NCBI GenBank assembly: GCA_963812675.1
Contig: CAWEWR010000002.1
Span: forward strand, 124,001-188,000
Source: AP-15 sp963812675
GTDB taxonomy: Bacteria; Pseudomonadota; Alphaproteobacteria; ATCC43930; CGMCC-115725
Length of the DNA: 64,000 bases
Direction: 5' to 3'
Part shown: positions 17,238-26,301 of the stretch, piece by piece
Layout of the letters: each line of letters starts with the position of its first letter
Numbering within the stretch: the stretch's first letter is position 1
Made by a program: the position numbers and the translations under genes
The notes under the pieces: model-generated
What the model saw: only the letters and a program-made list of their open reading frames with translations
Databases searched by the model: none
Told to the model about the DNA's origin: nothing

Positions 17238-18167
17238 ATGCCCGCAAAGCGCGCCTATGGCATGGACCAGGACTTCTATCCCTGGTCGCCGATTCTTACT
17301 CGTCCCGTTCTCCGATGGCCGGACAATGCCTGGGTCGCGCTGGCGGTCATCGTCAACCTCGAGCATTGGGATTGGGAGGTGCCGGCCGGCACGCCGGTGG
17401 CGGTGAGCCCGATGGGCGGTCCCGAGGGGCTGTGGAGCGGCAACCAGCCGCAATTCCCCGATATCGGCGGCTGGGGCAACCACGAATACGGCAACCGGGT
17501 CGGAATCTTTCGCATTCTCGCCGTGCTCGACAAGTACAACATCACGCCGACCTTGGCGCTCGACAAGGCGGTGGCCGAGCATTATCCGACGCTCGTCGAG
17601 GAGGGTCAGCGGCGCGGCGCCGAGTTCATCGCGCACGGGCTGTCACGCCGGCGCATCATTCATATCGGCATGTCCGAAGACGAGGAGCGCCAATATATCC
17701 GCGCGTCGATCGCGGCGGTCGAGCGGGCGACCGGCACGCGCCCGGTCGGCTGGTCCGGCCCCGATTTCCAGGAGACGCCGAACACTCTGGGCCTGCTCGC
17801 CGCCGAGGGCATGCGCTATGTCTGCGACTGGGGCAATGACGAGCAGCCCTACCGGATGACGCCGCAGACCGGTGAGCTCTACTCGCTCGGCGTCAACGCC
17901 TATCTCGACGACAACTACATCCACCTGCACGGCCGGCGCACGATCAACGAAATCAACCTGGTGTGGCGCGAGTGGTTCGACGGGCTTTACGCCGACGGCG
18001 CGGCCACCGGGCGGCTGATGGTATTGCATCTGCACCCGTGGATCACCGGTCAACCCTGGCGCATCCGGCACCTCGACGAGGTGCTGGCCCACATCTGCGC
18101 GCGCCAGGGCGTGTGGAAGGCCACCGGCAGCGAGATCATCGACTGGTTCAAGGCGCAGTCGGCCTAG
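17238..18167 (+). CDS. Polysaccharide deacetylase family protein (PuuE-like), copy 1
   Basis: A 309-residue NodB/CE4-fold protein of the subfamily that includes allantoinase PuuE and peptidoglycan deacetylase-like proteins. Seen are VALAVIVNLEHWDWE (strand 1), NHEYGNRVGIFRILAVLDKY, EFIAHGLSRRR with a probable metal His, GWSGPDFQETPNTLGLLAAE, and the late MVLHLHPWITGQPWR. No signal peptide, so probably cytoplasmic. It precedes a related paralogue and is divergent from the dioxygenase, which favours a small-molecule C-N hydrolysis role over cell-wall work; this is inference. Confidence 0.85.
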   Translation: MPAKRAYGMDQDFYPWSPILTRPVLRWPDNAWVALAVIVNLEHWDWEVPAGTPVAVSPMGGPEGLWSGNQPQFPDIGGWGNHEYGNRVGIFRILAVLDKYNITPTLALDKAVAEHYPTLVEEGQRRGAEFIAHGLSRRRIIHIGMSEDEERQYIRASIAAVERATGTRPVGWSGPDFQETPNTLGLLAAEGMRYVCDWGNDEQPYRMTPQTGELYSLGVNAYLDDNYIHLHGRRTINEINLVWREWFDGLYADGAATGRLMVLHLHPWITGQPWRIRHLDEVLAHICARQGVWKATGSEIIDWFKAQSA

Positions 18168-18205
18168 TATTCTGACGTATTCATATGATCCAGTGTTATC
18201 TTTGT

Positions 18206-18297
18206 CGTCATGCCCGGCCTTGAGCCGGGCATCCACGGAAACCGGCATGGCGCCCTCCTGCGGCGCCTGGATGGCCGGGTCAAGCCCGGCCATGACG
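18206..18297. repeat. REP-like double-hairpin palindrome
   Basis: Two near-complementary hairpins: 18210-18232 (9-bp stem ATGCCCGGC, loop CTTGA) and 18271-18293 (9-bp stem ATGGCCGGG, loop TCAAG). They are enclosed by CGTCATG and CATGACG arms. This is the dispersed palindrome common between genes in many alphaproteobacteria. Read through, it yields a spurious peptide that lengthens the next gene's frame. Confidence 0.85.
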
Positions 18298-18324
18298 ATT
18301 TTGGCGTCGAACGGAGATGACAAC

Positions 18325-19224
18325 ATGACCCTGCCGCCCGGCCGCTTCGACTATGCTCCGATCAATGACCGGCCGATCATCAAATGGCCGAACAATGCGC
18401 GCGTCGCGTTCTGGCTCGCGCCGAACATGGAGTTCTTCGAGTACCTGCCGGAAAACCGGCCGACCCAGCCGGACATCCCGCATTATTCGCGCATGGATTA
18501 CGGCAACCGCGTCGGCTTCTGGCGCATGCTCGACGTGCTGAACAAGCACAAGCTGCGCGCCTGCTGTTGCCTGAACCTCGAGATCCTCGACCACTTTCCC
18601 GAGATCAAGGACGCCATGATCGCCGCCGATTGGGACTACATGGCGCATAGTCTCTACAACAGCCGGCCGATTTACGGCCTGACCGAGGAAGAGGAGCGCG
18701 CCTATTGGCAGGACTTCATCACCCATCTCAATGAGATGACCGGCAAGCGCCTGAAAGGCCGGCTCGGCGGCGGCGCGGGATACACTGTGCGGACGGACGA
18801 TTTGATGGCCGAGGCGGGCTGCCTCTACCACACGTCATGGATCATCGACGACCAGCCTTGGCCGATCAATGTCCGCGGCGGCGAGAAATTCATTTTCGTC
18901 CCCTATACCGGCCAGACCAACGATGCCGCGATGCTCGCCTGGAACCGCGAAGCCGATTACTTCCAGCAGATGATCAAGGACCAGTTCGACACGCTCTACC
19001 GCGAGGGCGCCGAGAACGGGCGCGTCATGTGCCTCGCGCTGCACCCGCACAATATCGGCCGGCCGAATGCGGCCAAGCATCTCGACGAGGCGCTGCGCTA
19101 CATCCTCGGGCATGACGGCGTCTGGGCCACTACCGCCGACGACATCGCCGAGTACTATCTCGCCAACCACTACGACCAAGTGAAGTCCTGGATCGCCGAA
19201 CGCAACGTCCGATTGGCGGGTTAA
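18325..19224 (+). CDS. Polysaccharide deacetylase family protein (PuuE-like), copy 2
   Basis: A 299-residue paralogue of the preceding gene with the same fold landmarks: VAFWLAPNMEFFEY, MDYGNRVGFWRMLDVLNKHK, YMAHSLYNSRPIYGLTEEEE, GRLGGGAGYTVRTDDLMAEA and LALHPHNIGRPN. The start at 18325 (MTLPPGRFDY) excludes the upstream palindrome, which a longer frame to 18193 would translate. Two such genes side by side suggest subunits or two related substrates. Activity is not established. Confidence 0.85.
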   Translation: MTLPPGRFDYAPINDRPIIKWPNNARVAFWLAPNMEFFEYLPENRPTQPDIPHYSRMDYGNRVGFWRMLDVLNKHKLRACCCLNLEILDHFPEIKDAMIAADWDYMAHSLYNSRPIYGLTEEEERAYWQDFITHLNEMTGKRLKGRLGGGAGYTVRTDDLMAEAGCLYHTSWIIDDQPWPINVRGGEKFIFVPYTGQTNDAAMLAWNREADYFQQMIKDQFDTLYREGAENGRVMCLALHPHNIGRPNAAKHLDEALRYILGHDGVWATTADDIAEYYLANHYDQVKSWIAERNVRLAG

Positions 19225-19307
19225 GTGGAGGCGCTCAGGGAGGTTGCGTCATGGATCTCAAACTGCGCGGCATCGTGTGGCCGGCCGGGAAATCGCCCGC
19301 CCCCGCG

Positions 19308-21053
19308 CTAGTGTAGCGCCGGCGCGTGCAGTGCGGCGAGATCGGCTTGCGCTTCCTCGATGCCCTGGGCGGCCGCCTGCTCGAACCACAGGCGCGCCTC
19401 CGCCGGGTCCGGCTCGCCGCCAGCGCCTTCGGCGAGGTAGCGGCCGAGCATCAGCTGGGCCTGGCCGTGACCCAGTTCGGCGGCGGCGCGGAACCAGCGT
19501 TGCGCGGCCTCCCGGTCCGCGGGGTGGTCGTGACCGCCGGCATAGAGCGCGCCCAACGCGAACATCGCGCCGCTGTGGCCCGCGGCGGCGGCCTTCTCGA
19601 ACAGTTCCAATGCCATGGCCGTGTCGCGCGGGCCGCCGCGGCCGTTGACCATCATTTCGGCGAGCGCCACCTGCGCCTCGCGCAGACCCGCTGCGGCGGC
19701 GCGCGCGATCCAGCCGCGCGCCGCTTCCGGATCGGCCGGAATGCCGTGCCCGTCGGCCAGCATCCGGCCATACATGTACTGCGCCTCCGGCACGCCCTCG
19801 GCGGCGCGGCGCAGCCAGTGCGCTGCCTGCTGCGCATCGGGCTCGACACCGATGCCCTTGTCGAGGCAGAGCCCGAGGTTGAACGCGGCGACCAGATCAC
19901 CGGAGGCGGCGGCCTGCTCGAACCAATGCACAACCTTTGCCGGGTCCTCGGCATTCCCAGCGCCGTCGAGCACGAGATTGGCGAGGTCGACCTGAGAAGC
20001 CCGGTCGCCGGCTTCGCCCGAGACCCGCAGCCAGTGCGCCGCCTCGTCGGGGTCCGCCGCCACCCCGGCGCCGGTCAGATACAATGAGCCCAGCGCGCGG
20101 GCCGCGGCGGTGTGACCGGCCTCCGCGGCGCGGCGATACCAGGCGGCGGCCTCGGTGTAGTTGGGCGGCAGCTTGCCGTTCTTGACATAGAGGTCGCCGA
20201 CCAATGCCGCGGCATCCGGGTCGCCGGCCAGTGCGGCGCGGCGCAGCCAGGATTCGCCGAGCACGAGATTCTGCTCGACGTCGCGCCCTTCCATCAGCGC
20301 CAGTCCCCAGCGCAATTGCGCCGAGCGTTGACCGCGCTCGGCCGCGTGCCGGTAGAGCTCCGCCGCGACCGTGGGGTCGCGCGCCACCCCGACCCCCTGC
20401 TCGGTCAGCACCGCCAGCAGATAGATCGCGGTCGGCAATTCGGCCTCGGCGGCGCGGCGCAAATGCTCGGCGACCTCGTGCCGCCCGGCCTCGTCCTGCG
20501 TCCGCGGCGCCAATGACAGCGCGTAGCCGAGGCAGCCCTCGGGGCAGCCCGCCGCCGCCGAGCGCTGGTACCAGCGATGCGCCGCCTCGCGGTCGCGCAG
20601 CTCTTCCGGGCCGCAGGTCAGCACATAGCCGAGCACCGCCTGGGCCTTGGCCGAGCCGGCCTCGGCGGCCTGCCGAGCCCATTTGCGAGCGGCCGTGAAA
20701 TCCGGCTCGCCCGGCTCGTCTTCGGCAAACAGACGGTCCGGCCGGTGGCCGTTCACAGCTCCGGCCAGACCGTGGACGCACAGCCCGGCGAGCAGGGTCT
20801 GCGCGTCGACATGCCCGTGGCCGGCGGCGCGCTCGAGCCAGCGCCCGCCTTCGATCCGGCTGGCCGGCACCCCGGCGCCTTCGAGATAGCAGCAGGCGAC
20901 GCGGTATTCCGCCTCGGCGATCCCGGCTTTGGCGGAGCGCGTCAGCAATGGGAAGGCCTCGGCGACCTTGCCGTGGTCGCTGAGCCGCACCGCCCGGCGC
21001 AATGCCGCCTCGGGCGAGGCGAGACCGATCAGCCGGTCGAGGACAAGCATCAA
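19308..21053 (-). CDS. Sel1-repeat (tetratricopeptide-like) protein
   Basis: A 581-residue protein built almost wholly of about 14 Sel1-like repeats of 36-38 residues, each with the pattern A...Y..AA..G...A...LG.LY..G.GV. No signal peptide or membrane segment is evident. It ends the apparent operon ABC transporter - HlyD - Sel1 and lies 10 nt after hlyD. Sel1 proteins are scaffolds for protein-protein contacts, so a role as accessory factor for the type I secretion system is plausible but unproven. Confidence 0.88.
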   Translation of the reverse strand: MMLVLDRLIGLASPEAALRRAVRLSDHGKVAEAFPLLTRSAKAGIAEAEYRVACCYLEGAGVPASRIEGGRWLERAAGHGHVDAQTLLAGLCVHGLAGAVNGHRPDRLFAEDEPGEPDFTAARKWARQAAEAGSAKAQAVLGYVLTCGPEELRDREAAHRWYQRSAAAGCPEGCLGYALSLAPRTQDEAGRHEVAEHLRRAAEAELPTAIYLLAVLTEQGVGVARDPTVAAELYRHAAERGQRSAQLRWGLALMEGRDVEQNLVLGESWLRRAALAGDPDAAALVGDLYVKNGKLPPNYTEAAAWYRRAAEAGHTAAARALGSLYLTGAGVAADPDEAAHWLRVSGEAGDRASQVDLANLVLDGAGNAEDPAKVVHWFEQAAASGDLVAAFNLGLCLDKGIGVEPDAQQAAHWLRRAAEGVPEAQYMYGRMLADGHGIPADPEAARGWIARAAAAGLREAQVALAEMMVNGRGGPRDTAMALELFEKAAAAGHSGAMFALGALYAGGHDHPADREAAQRWFRAAAELGHGQAQLMLGRYLAEGAGGEPDPAEARLWFEQAAAQGIEEAQADLAALHAPALH

Positions 21054-21063
21054 CTATCCGGCG

Positions 21064-22464
21064 TCACGGCTCGCGCATGCCCTCTTGAGCGAGCGGCATC
21101 ATGCGGCCTAGCAGGTACTTCAGCACGGTACGCTTGCCGACTTTGATGTCGGCGGTGACCGGCATGCCGGGGACTACGCGAAACCCACCGGGCACATCAT
21201 GCAGGGCCACGTTGTCGATGGCGATGCGGGTCCGGTAGAACGGCTCGGTGCTGGTCTGCGGCACCGGCACCGCGCTCGTCGGGTTGCGCGCCTCGTCCTG
21301 CGCGGTGAAGCTGTCCGGGCTGACGATGCGCACCGTGCCCTCGGCCATGCCGTATTGCGAATAGGGGAAGGTGTCGAACTTGATCGCCACCGGGTCCGCG
21401 ACATGCACAAAGCCGTTCTCGCGGCCGAAGATGTTGGCCTCGATCTCGAGCGGCGCGTCGGCCGGAACCAAAGTAAAAAAGTGCTGCCCCGACTGCATGA
21501 CCGAGCCGACCGACACCTTGGCCACCGACTGCACGGTAGCGTCGGATTCGGCGCGCAACTCGACCAGCTCGCGGCGCAGTTTGGCCTTGTTGAGCAGCTC
21601 GCGCGCGTCGCTCAATTTGCGCGTCGCCTCCGACAATTTCTGCGACACCTCGGCGCGCCACCCCTGGATATAGGCGTCGCGCTCGGCGGTCATCGCCGCG
21701 AGGTTGCGCCGGGCGCCTTCCGCGGTCTGCTGCGCATTGGCCAACGACCGCGCCATTTCGGTGCGGGTGTCCATCGCCGCCAACGTATTGAGCCGGCTGC
21801 CGACCTGCCGCGCTTCGAGCTGCGAGCGCATCTGCTCGACAGACTGCGCCAGCCCCAAGCGGTCGCGGTAGCCCGCCGCATCGGATTGCGAGCGCGCGAT
21901 GAGCGCGGCGAGCTCGTCGAATTTGCGCGCATAGCCCTCGACCTTGGCGGTGTACTCGGCCTTGCGGTGGGCATAGATCGCGCCCTGCAATGCCATGTCG
22001 GGATCGAGCCCGCTATAGTCGAAGGACTTGTTCTCGGCCTCGGCCTGGATGCGCGCCACCTCGGCTTCCAGGCTCGACACCTGCGCCGTCAAGGCGCCGA
22101 GATCGGCTGCGGCAAAGGTCGGGTCGAGCTTCGCCAAAACTTCGCCGGCCTTGACCTCTTGCCCTTCGCGCACTTCGATCGAGCGCACGATCGCGGTCTC
22201 CAACGGCTGGACCAAGATCGTCGGCGCCTTCGAGACCGCGATGCCGTGCACCGTCACGACCTGGTCGACCGGGATCAGCCCCATCGTCGTGATCATCACA
22301 ACCACCAGGCTCGTGATGACCCACACCGTGCCGCGCGCCGAGCGCGGGATCGGCGCATTGATGATCGCCGTCGACGGCCACTGGAATTCGAGGATCGCCG
22401 GCAAGGTCGGGTCCGCCCCGTCCCGCCGCCGCACCACCAGCGCATTGGAAGAAGATTTGCTCAT
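21064..22464 (-). CDS. HlyD-family type I secretion membrane fusion protein
   Basis: A 466-residue adaptor of a type I secretion system. It has a cytoplasmic N-terminus, one membrane segment (TVWVITSLVVVMITTMGLIP, about residues 45-65), a lipoyl half with EVREGQEVKAGEVLAKLDPT, a long coiled coil (about 120-310), the second lipoyl half (ATVQSVAKVSVGSVMQSGQH), and the C-terminal HlyD signature region ending VVPGMPVTADIKVGKRTVLK. It lies 15 nt after the ABC ATPase. The partner ATPase is truncated here, so the system may be inactive. Confidence 0.92.
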   Translation of the reverse strand: MSKSSSNALVVRRRDGADPTLPAILEFQWPSTAIINAPIPRSARGTVWVITSLVVVMITTMGLIPVDQVVTVHGIAVSKAPTILVQPLETAIVRSIEVREGQEVKAGEVLAKLDPTFAAADLGALTAQVSSLEAEVARIQAEAENKSFDYSGLDPDMALQGAIYAHRKAEYTAKVEGYARKFDELAALIARSQSDAAGYRDRLGLAQSVEQMRSQLEARQVGSRLNTLAAMDTRTEMARSLANAQQTAEGARRNLAAMTAERDAYIQGWRAEVSQKLSEATRKLSDARELLNKAKLRRELVELRAESDATVQSVAKVSVGSVMQSGQHFFTLVPADAPLEIEANIFGRENGFVHVADPVAIKFDTFPYSQYGMAEGTVRIVSPDSFTAQDEARNPTSAVPVPQTSTEPFYRTRIAIDNVALHDVPGGFRVVPGMPVTADIKVGKRTVLKYLLGRMMPLAQEGMREP

Positions 22465-22479
22465 GACCTGTCGGCTTTT

Positions 22480-24045
22480 CTAATCGCCACGGACCAGCCT
22501 CGGGGTGATGGTGCCGCGCGGGCCGCGGCCATCCATGTGGCGGTGCTGCTGCGCCCACAGCTGGCGGTAGAGGTGGCAGCGGTCGAGCAGGACCTGGTGC
22601 GGCGCGATGTCGATCAGCTTGCCTTGCTCCAGAACGAGGATCTGGTCGCATTCGGTCAGCGACGACAGGCGGTGCGAGACGATGACCATCGTCCGCCCCT
22701 CAGCGATGCGCAATAGGTTGGCGCTGACCACCGCCTCGCTCTCCGGGTCGAGGGCGCTCGTCGCCTCGTCGAGGATCAGGATCCGCGGGTCGTGGATCAA
22801 GGCCCGGGCGATCGCGATCCGCTGCTTCTGCCCGCCCGACAAATTCGGCGAGCCCTCTTCGACATAGGTCTCGTAGCCGTTCGGCATGCGCTCGATGAAT
22901 TCCTCGGCGCCCGCCAAACGCGCCGCATTGACCGCATCGGGCAAGGTCAGTCCGGGGCGCCCCGAGATGATGTTGTCGCGGATCGAGCCGCGAAACAGAA
23001 AATTGTCCTGCAATACGACGCCGAGGCTCTGCCGCAGATGCCGCAGATTGATCTCGCGCAGATCGGCCCCGTCGATCTTCAAAAAGCCGCTATAGTCGCG
23101 GTTGATCCCCTGCAACAATCGGGCAATCGTCGACTTGCCCGAGCCGCTCTTGCCGACAATGCCGAGCATCGTCCCGGCGGGGATCGAAAAGCTCACCCCC
23201 GACAAGGCCGGGATCTTGGTGCCGCCATAGGTGAACGTGACATCCTGAAAGCTGATCGCGCCGGCAAACTTCGGCCGCAAGCCGCCCGAGGCGGCGTCGA
23301 TCTCCAAGGGCCGGTTCAACACCGCCCCGGCCTCGCCGATCGCCGCATTGACCTCCTCGTATTCCTGCACCAGCCGCGCCATGCCGACCAAGGGCTGCGC
23401 CACCCGCCCGCTCAGCATCATAAACGCAAAGAGCCCGCCGACCATGTAGCCGGACGCATCGTCCATCGCCCAATAGGCGCCGAGCATCAACGTGCCCATC
23501 GTCATGAAGCGCTCGATCGGCGTCACCAATGTCTGCGGCCAGTTCGACAGCCGGGCGAATTCGAGCCGCCATTTGCCGGTCTCGGCGACCCGCTCGTCCC
23601 ATTGGGCGCGGCGCTGCGGCTCCAATGCCAGGGCCTTCACCGTCTTGATGCCGACGATCGTCTCGCCCAATGTCGCCGCCTTCCACGTCTCGGCGCCGAC
23701 GACCCGGCTATACATCTCCCGCATCGGCTTCAGATAGGCCAGGATGATGACCGAAATCATTCCGGCGCACAGCAAGACGACCCACGCCAATGGCGCATTG
23801 AGCCAGAACAGGAACGGCAGCAACACCGCCAGGGTCAGCAAGTCGAGAAACGTCGCCAGCAATTGCCCGGTCAGGAACTCGCGGACCCGGTAGACCTGGG
23901 CCACCTGGTACATCGTCTCGCCGGCCGGGTGGCGCTCGAAATAATCGAGCGGCAAGCGCAATAGCCGGCTGAACAGATGCAGGTTGAGCTTGGTGTCGAG
24001 CCGCGCCCCGACCACCGCAATGATCGCCCTCCGAGCATACAGGAG
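22480..24045 (-). pseudogene. Type I secretion ABC transporter, 5'-truncated
   Basis: About 520 codons remain of a transporter normally near 700. Present are transmembrane helices 3-6 (FLDLLTLAVLLPFLFWLN onward) and a complete ATPase domain: Walker A GKSGSGKST, signature LSGGQKQR, Walker B ILILDEATSALD, and a SHRLSSL switch His. Missing are the N-terminal peptidase-like domain and helices 1-2. Homology stops near 24045, where the opposite strand is a glycosyltransferase gene; the open frame to 24465 is only antisense of that gene. A GTG at 24015 could start a shortened protein. Best read as one side of a rearrangement. Confidence 0.7.
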
Positions 24046-24084
24046 GCGCGTTGTCTCAGGGATCTCGGTGATGGCGGCGGGTTC

Positions 24085-26286
24085 ATGTCGCGAATGTTGG
24101 AACTGTTCAACCAACATCCAGACCGGGCCGAGCCGCTCTATGACCTGGCGCGCTTTCACCGCGAGCGCGGCATGCACGAGACCGCAATGCACTTCGCCGA
24201 GACCGGGATCGCGCTCGCCCGGCCGCAAGACAATTCCGAATTCGTCGAGGATTTCGTCTACCAGTGGGGATTCCAGGAGGAAGTCTCGATTTCCGGTTTC
24301 TATTGCGGCGATCCCGCGCGGAAGGAGCGCGGCGCCGCGGCATGCAATTGGCTGGCCCTCAACGGCGACGTTCCGGCGGATAGACGCGGTCTGGCGCAGG
24401 AGAATTTGAGATTCTATGGCGAACCGCGACCGACCACGGAACCATTGATTCCGCGGATCTTTCACTTCATCACCGGGCTGGACGAGAATTTTGGCGGCAA
24501 ACCTTTTTCATTCATCCACTACATGGCCATTCGATCCGCGCTCGCGGTCAACGAGGGGTTCCGGGCAAAGGTTTATTATCACTATGAGCCCCGCGGCGAG
24601 TATTGGGATGCCATCAAGAATGATGTAGAGCTGGTTCGCGTCGAGCTGCCACACGAGGTATTCGGCAATCCAGTGGGAAATTTCGCCCACAAAGCCGACG
24701 TGCTGCGATTGCGGATTCTGCTGGAGCAAGGCGGCGTTTATCTCGACCTCGACACGATCTGCCAGCGGCCGTTCGCGCCACTTCTCGACGGGCGGGTCGT
24801 GATGGGACGCGAAGAGAGGGTTCTGGACGACGGGTCCGTCGTGACCGTGGGCCTCTGCAACGCCACGATAATCGCGCCGCCAAATGCCGAGTTCTTGCGC
24901 CTCTGGTACGAGAAATATCGCGAGTTCAACACCGGCGATTGGAACAAATTCTCGGTCAAGGTTCCGATGGCGCTGGCGGAAGAGCGCCCCGAGTTGCTGC
25001 GCATCGAGCCTGCGGCGTCGTTTTTCTGGCCGAGCTGGGACCCCGCGGGCATCGCCGCCATGTTCTCGCTGGATCGCGAGTTTCCGGACGCCTTCTCGTT
25101 TCACCTATGGGAGGCGGCCACATGGCACCTCGTAAAGGATCTCGACCGCAATGCCGTGATGACGGTCGGTACAACCTACAACCGGATCGCCCGGCGGTTC
25201 GTCGATCCCGGAAACCGGCGTCATAAGCGTGAGGAGCGTCCGCCGAAGGGCGCCTCGAGCGGCGCGTCGCATGGAAAAGGCCGGGCGGGCTCTGCTTGGG
25301 TCCCGGACCGGCAGGCAGCCGGCACCGAACTGATGGTTGGTGGTCTGCGACAGAGATTGGGGCGCGAGCTCGACCGTGTGAACCTGAAGGTGATGGGCTT
25401 CGATAAGTTGGAGCACGCTGGCGACAGCAGGCCCCAAATCGTCTGGATGCACCATGACGTTAACCAAGAATGGGTTCAGTGGTGCAAGGACAAAACCCTG
25501 GTCGATCTGGTTGACTGCTTCGTCTTCGTTTCGTGCTGGCAGCGCGAACAATACCTCAAGGTGTTTGGGCTGCCGCCGGAGCGTTGCGTGGTGCTGCGCA
25601 ACGCGACCGAGGTCGGCTCGTCGCCGCGGCGCTGGGAGCCCGCACCTGTTTGGCGCTGCGCCTACACGAGCACACCCTTTCGGGGCCTTTCCGTATTGCT
25701 CGACGCCTGGGAGCGTGTCGGCCCCAGCAACGCCGAGCTGCATATCTGGTCGTCAATGAAGTTGTATCTCGGGGACGATGGCCCGTACAATCATCTCTAC
25801 GAGCGGGCGCAATCCATGGCCGGGGTGATTTATCACGGCATCGTACCGAACTCCGAGCTCTGCGCGGCGCTCAGGGACATGCATTTTCTGGTCTATCCCA
25901 GTACATTTGCAGAAACCTCCTGTCTCGCCGTGATCGAAGCAATGGCCGCCGGTTGCCGCGTCATCGTCCCCTCATTGGGGGCGCTGCCGGAGACCACGGG
26001 CGGCTACGCGCGCATCTATCCCAACGAGCTCGATGCGAAGCGGCACGCCGAGGTATTTGCCAACGTATTGGCATACGAAATATCGAACCCGTGGGCCGGC
26101 GCAACGGATCTGTCGATGGCGCAACAACGCTATTGTGCCGAGACTTTCGATTGGGATCATCGTGCTCAGGAATGGCGACAGCTCATTGCCGGACTGTGCG
26201 GCGATATCGGACCAGGGTCCAGCTTGGTTGTGGCTGCCGCTGCATCGTTTCGGGAGGAGACGATAGCTCCCGACGGCGCCAGTTAG
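24085..26286 (+). CDS. Two-domain glycosyltransferase (TPR + GT32-like + GT4-like)
   Basis: A protein of about 733 residues. Residues 1-60 are TPR-like (LYDLARFHRERGMHETAMHF). Residues 122-360 are a GT32-like sugar transferase with the DXD motif in GGVYLDLDTIC. A basic linker (about 375-405) leads to a GT4-type (Glycos_transf_1) domain from PDRQAAGTEL to EWRQLIAGL, including SPRRW..PVWRCAYTSTPFRG and STFAETSCLAVIEAMAAG. The true 5' end may be lost: homologous TPR sequence seems to begin right at the junction with the truncated ABC transporter, and no strong SD precedes the ATG at 24085. Acceptor unknown. Confidence 0.8.
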   Translation: MSRMLELFNQHPDRAEPLYDLARFHRERGMHETAMHFAETGIALARPQDNSEFVEDFVYQWGFQEEVSISGFYCGDPARKERGAAACNWLALNGDVPADRRGLAQENLRFYGEPRPTTEPLIPRIFHFITGLDENFGGKPFSFIHYMAIRSALAVNEGFRAKVYYHYEPRGEYWDAIKNDVELVRVELPHEVFGNPVGNFAHKADVLRLRILLEQGGVYLDLDTICQRPFAPLLDGRVVMGREERVLDDGSVVTVGLCNATIIAPPNAEFLRLWYEKYREFNTGDWNKFSVKVPMALAEERPELLRIEPAASFFWPSWDPAGIAAMFSLDREFPDAFSFHLWEAATWHLVKDLDRNAVMTVGTTYNRIARRFVDPGNRRHKREERPPKGASSGASHGKGRAGSAWVPDRQAAGTELMVGGLRQRLGRELDRVNLKVMGFDKLEHAGDSRPQIVWMHHDVNQEWVQWCKDKTLVDLVDCFVFVSCWQREQYLKVFGLPPERCVVLRNATEVGSSPRRWEPAPVWRCAYTSTPFRGLSVLLDAWERVGPSNAELHIWSSMKLYLGDDGPYNHLYERAQSMAGVIYHGIVPNSELCAALRDMHFLVYPSTFAETSCLAVIEAMAAGCRVIVPSLGALPETTGGYARIYPNELDAKRHAEVFANVLAYEISNPWAGATDLSMAQQRYCAETFDWDHRAQEWRQLIAGLCGDIGPGSSLVVAAAASFREETIAPDGAS

Positions 26287-26301
26287 CCCGGCGAGGTCGC
26301 A

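Noticed and set aside
18193..18324. 44-codon extension of the second deacetylase
   Set aside because: It translates the REP-like palindrome; the ATG at 18325 fits the family N-terminus.
24046..24465. N-terminal 140 codons of the ABC transporter frame
   Set aside because: No transporter similarity; it is antisense of the glycosyltransferase gene, so the transporter is treated as truncated.
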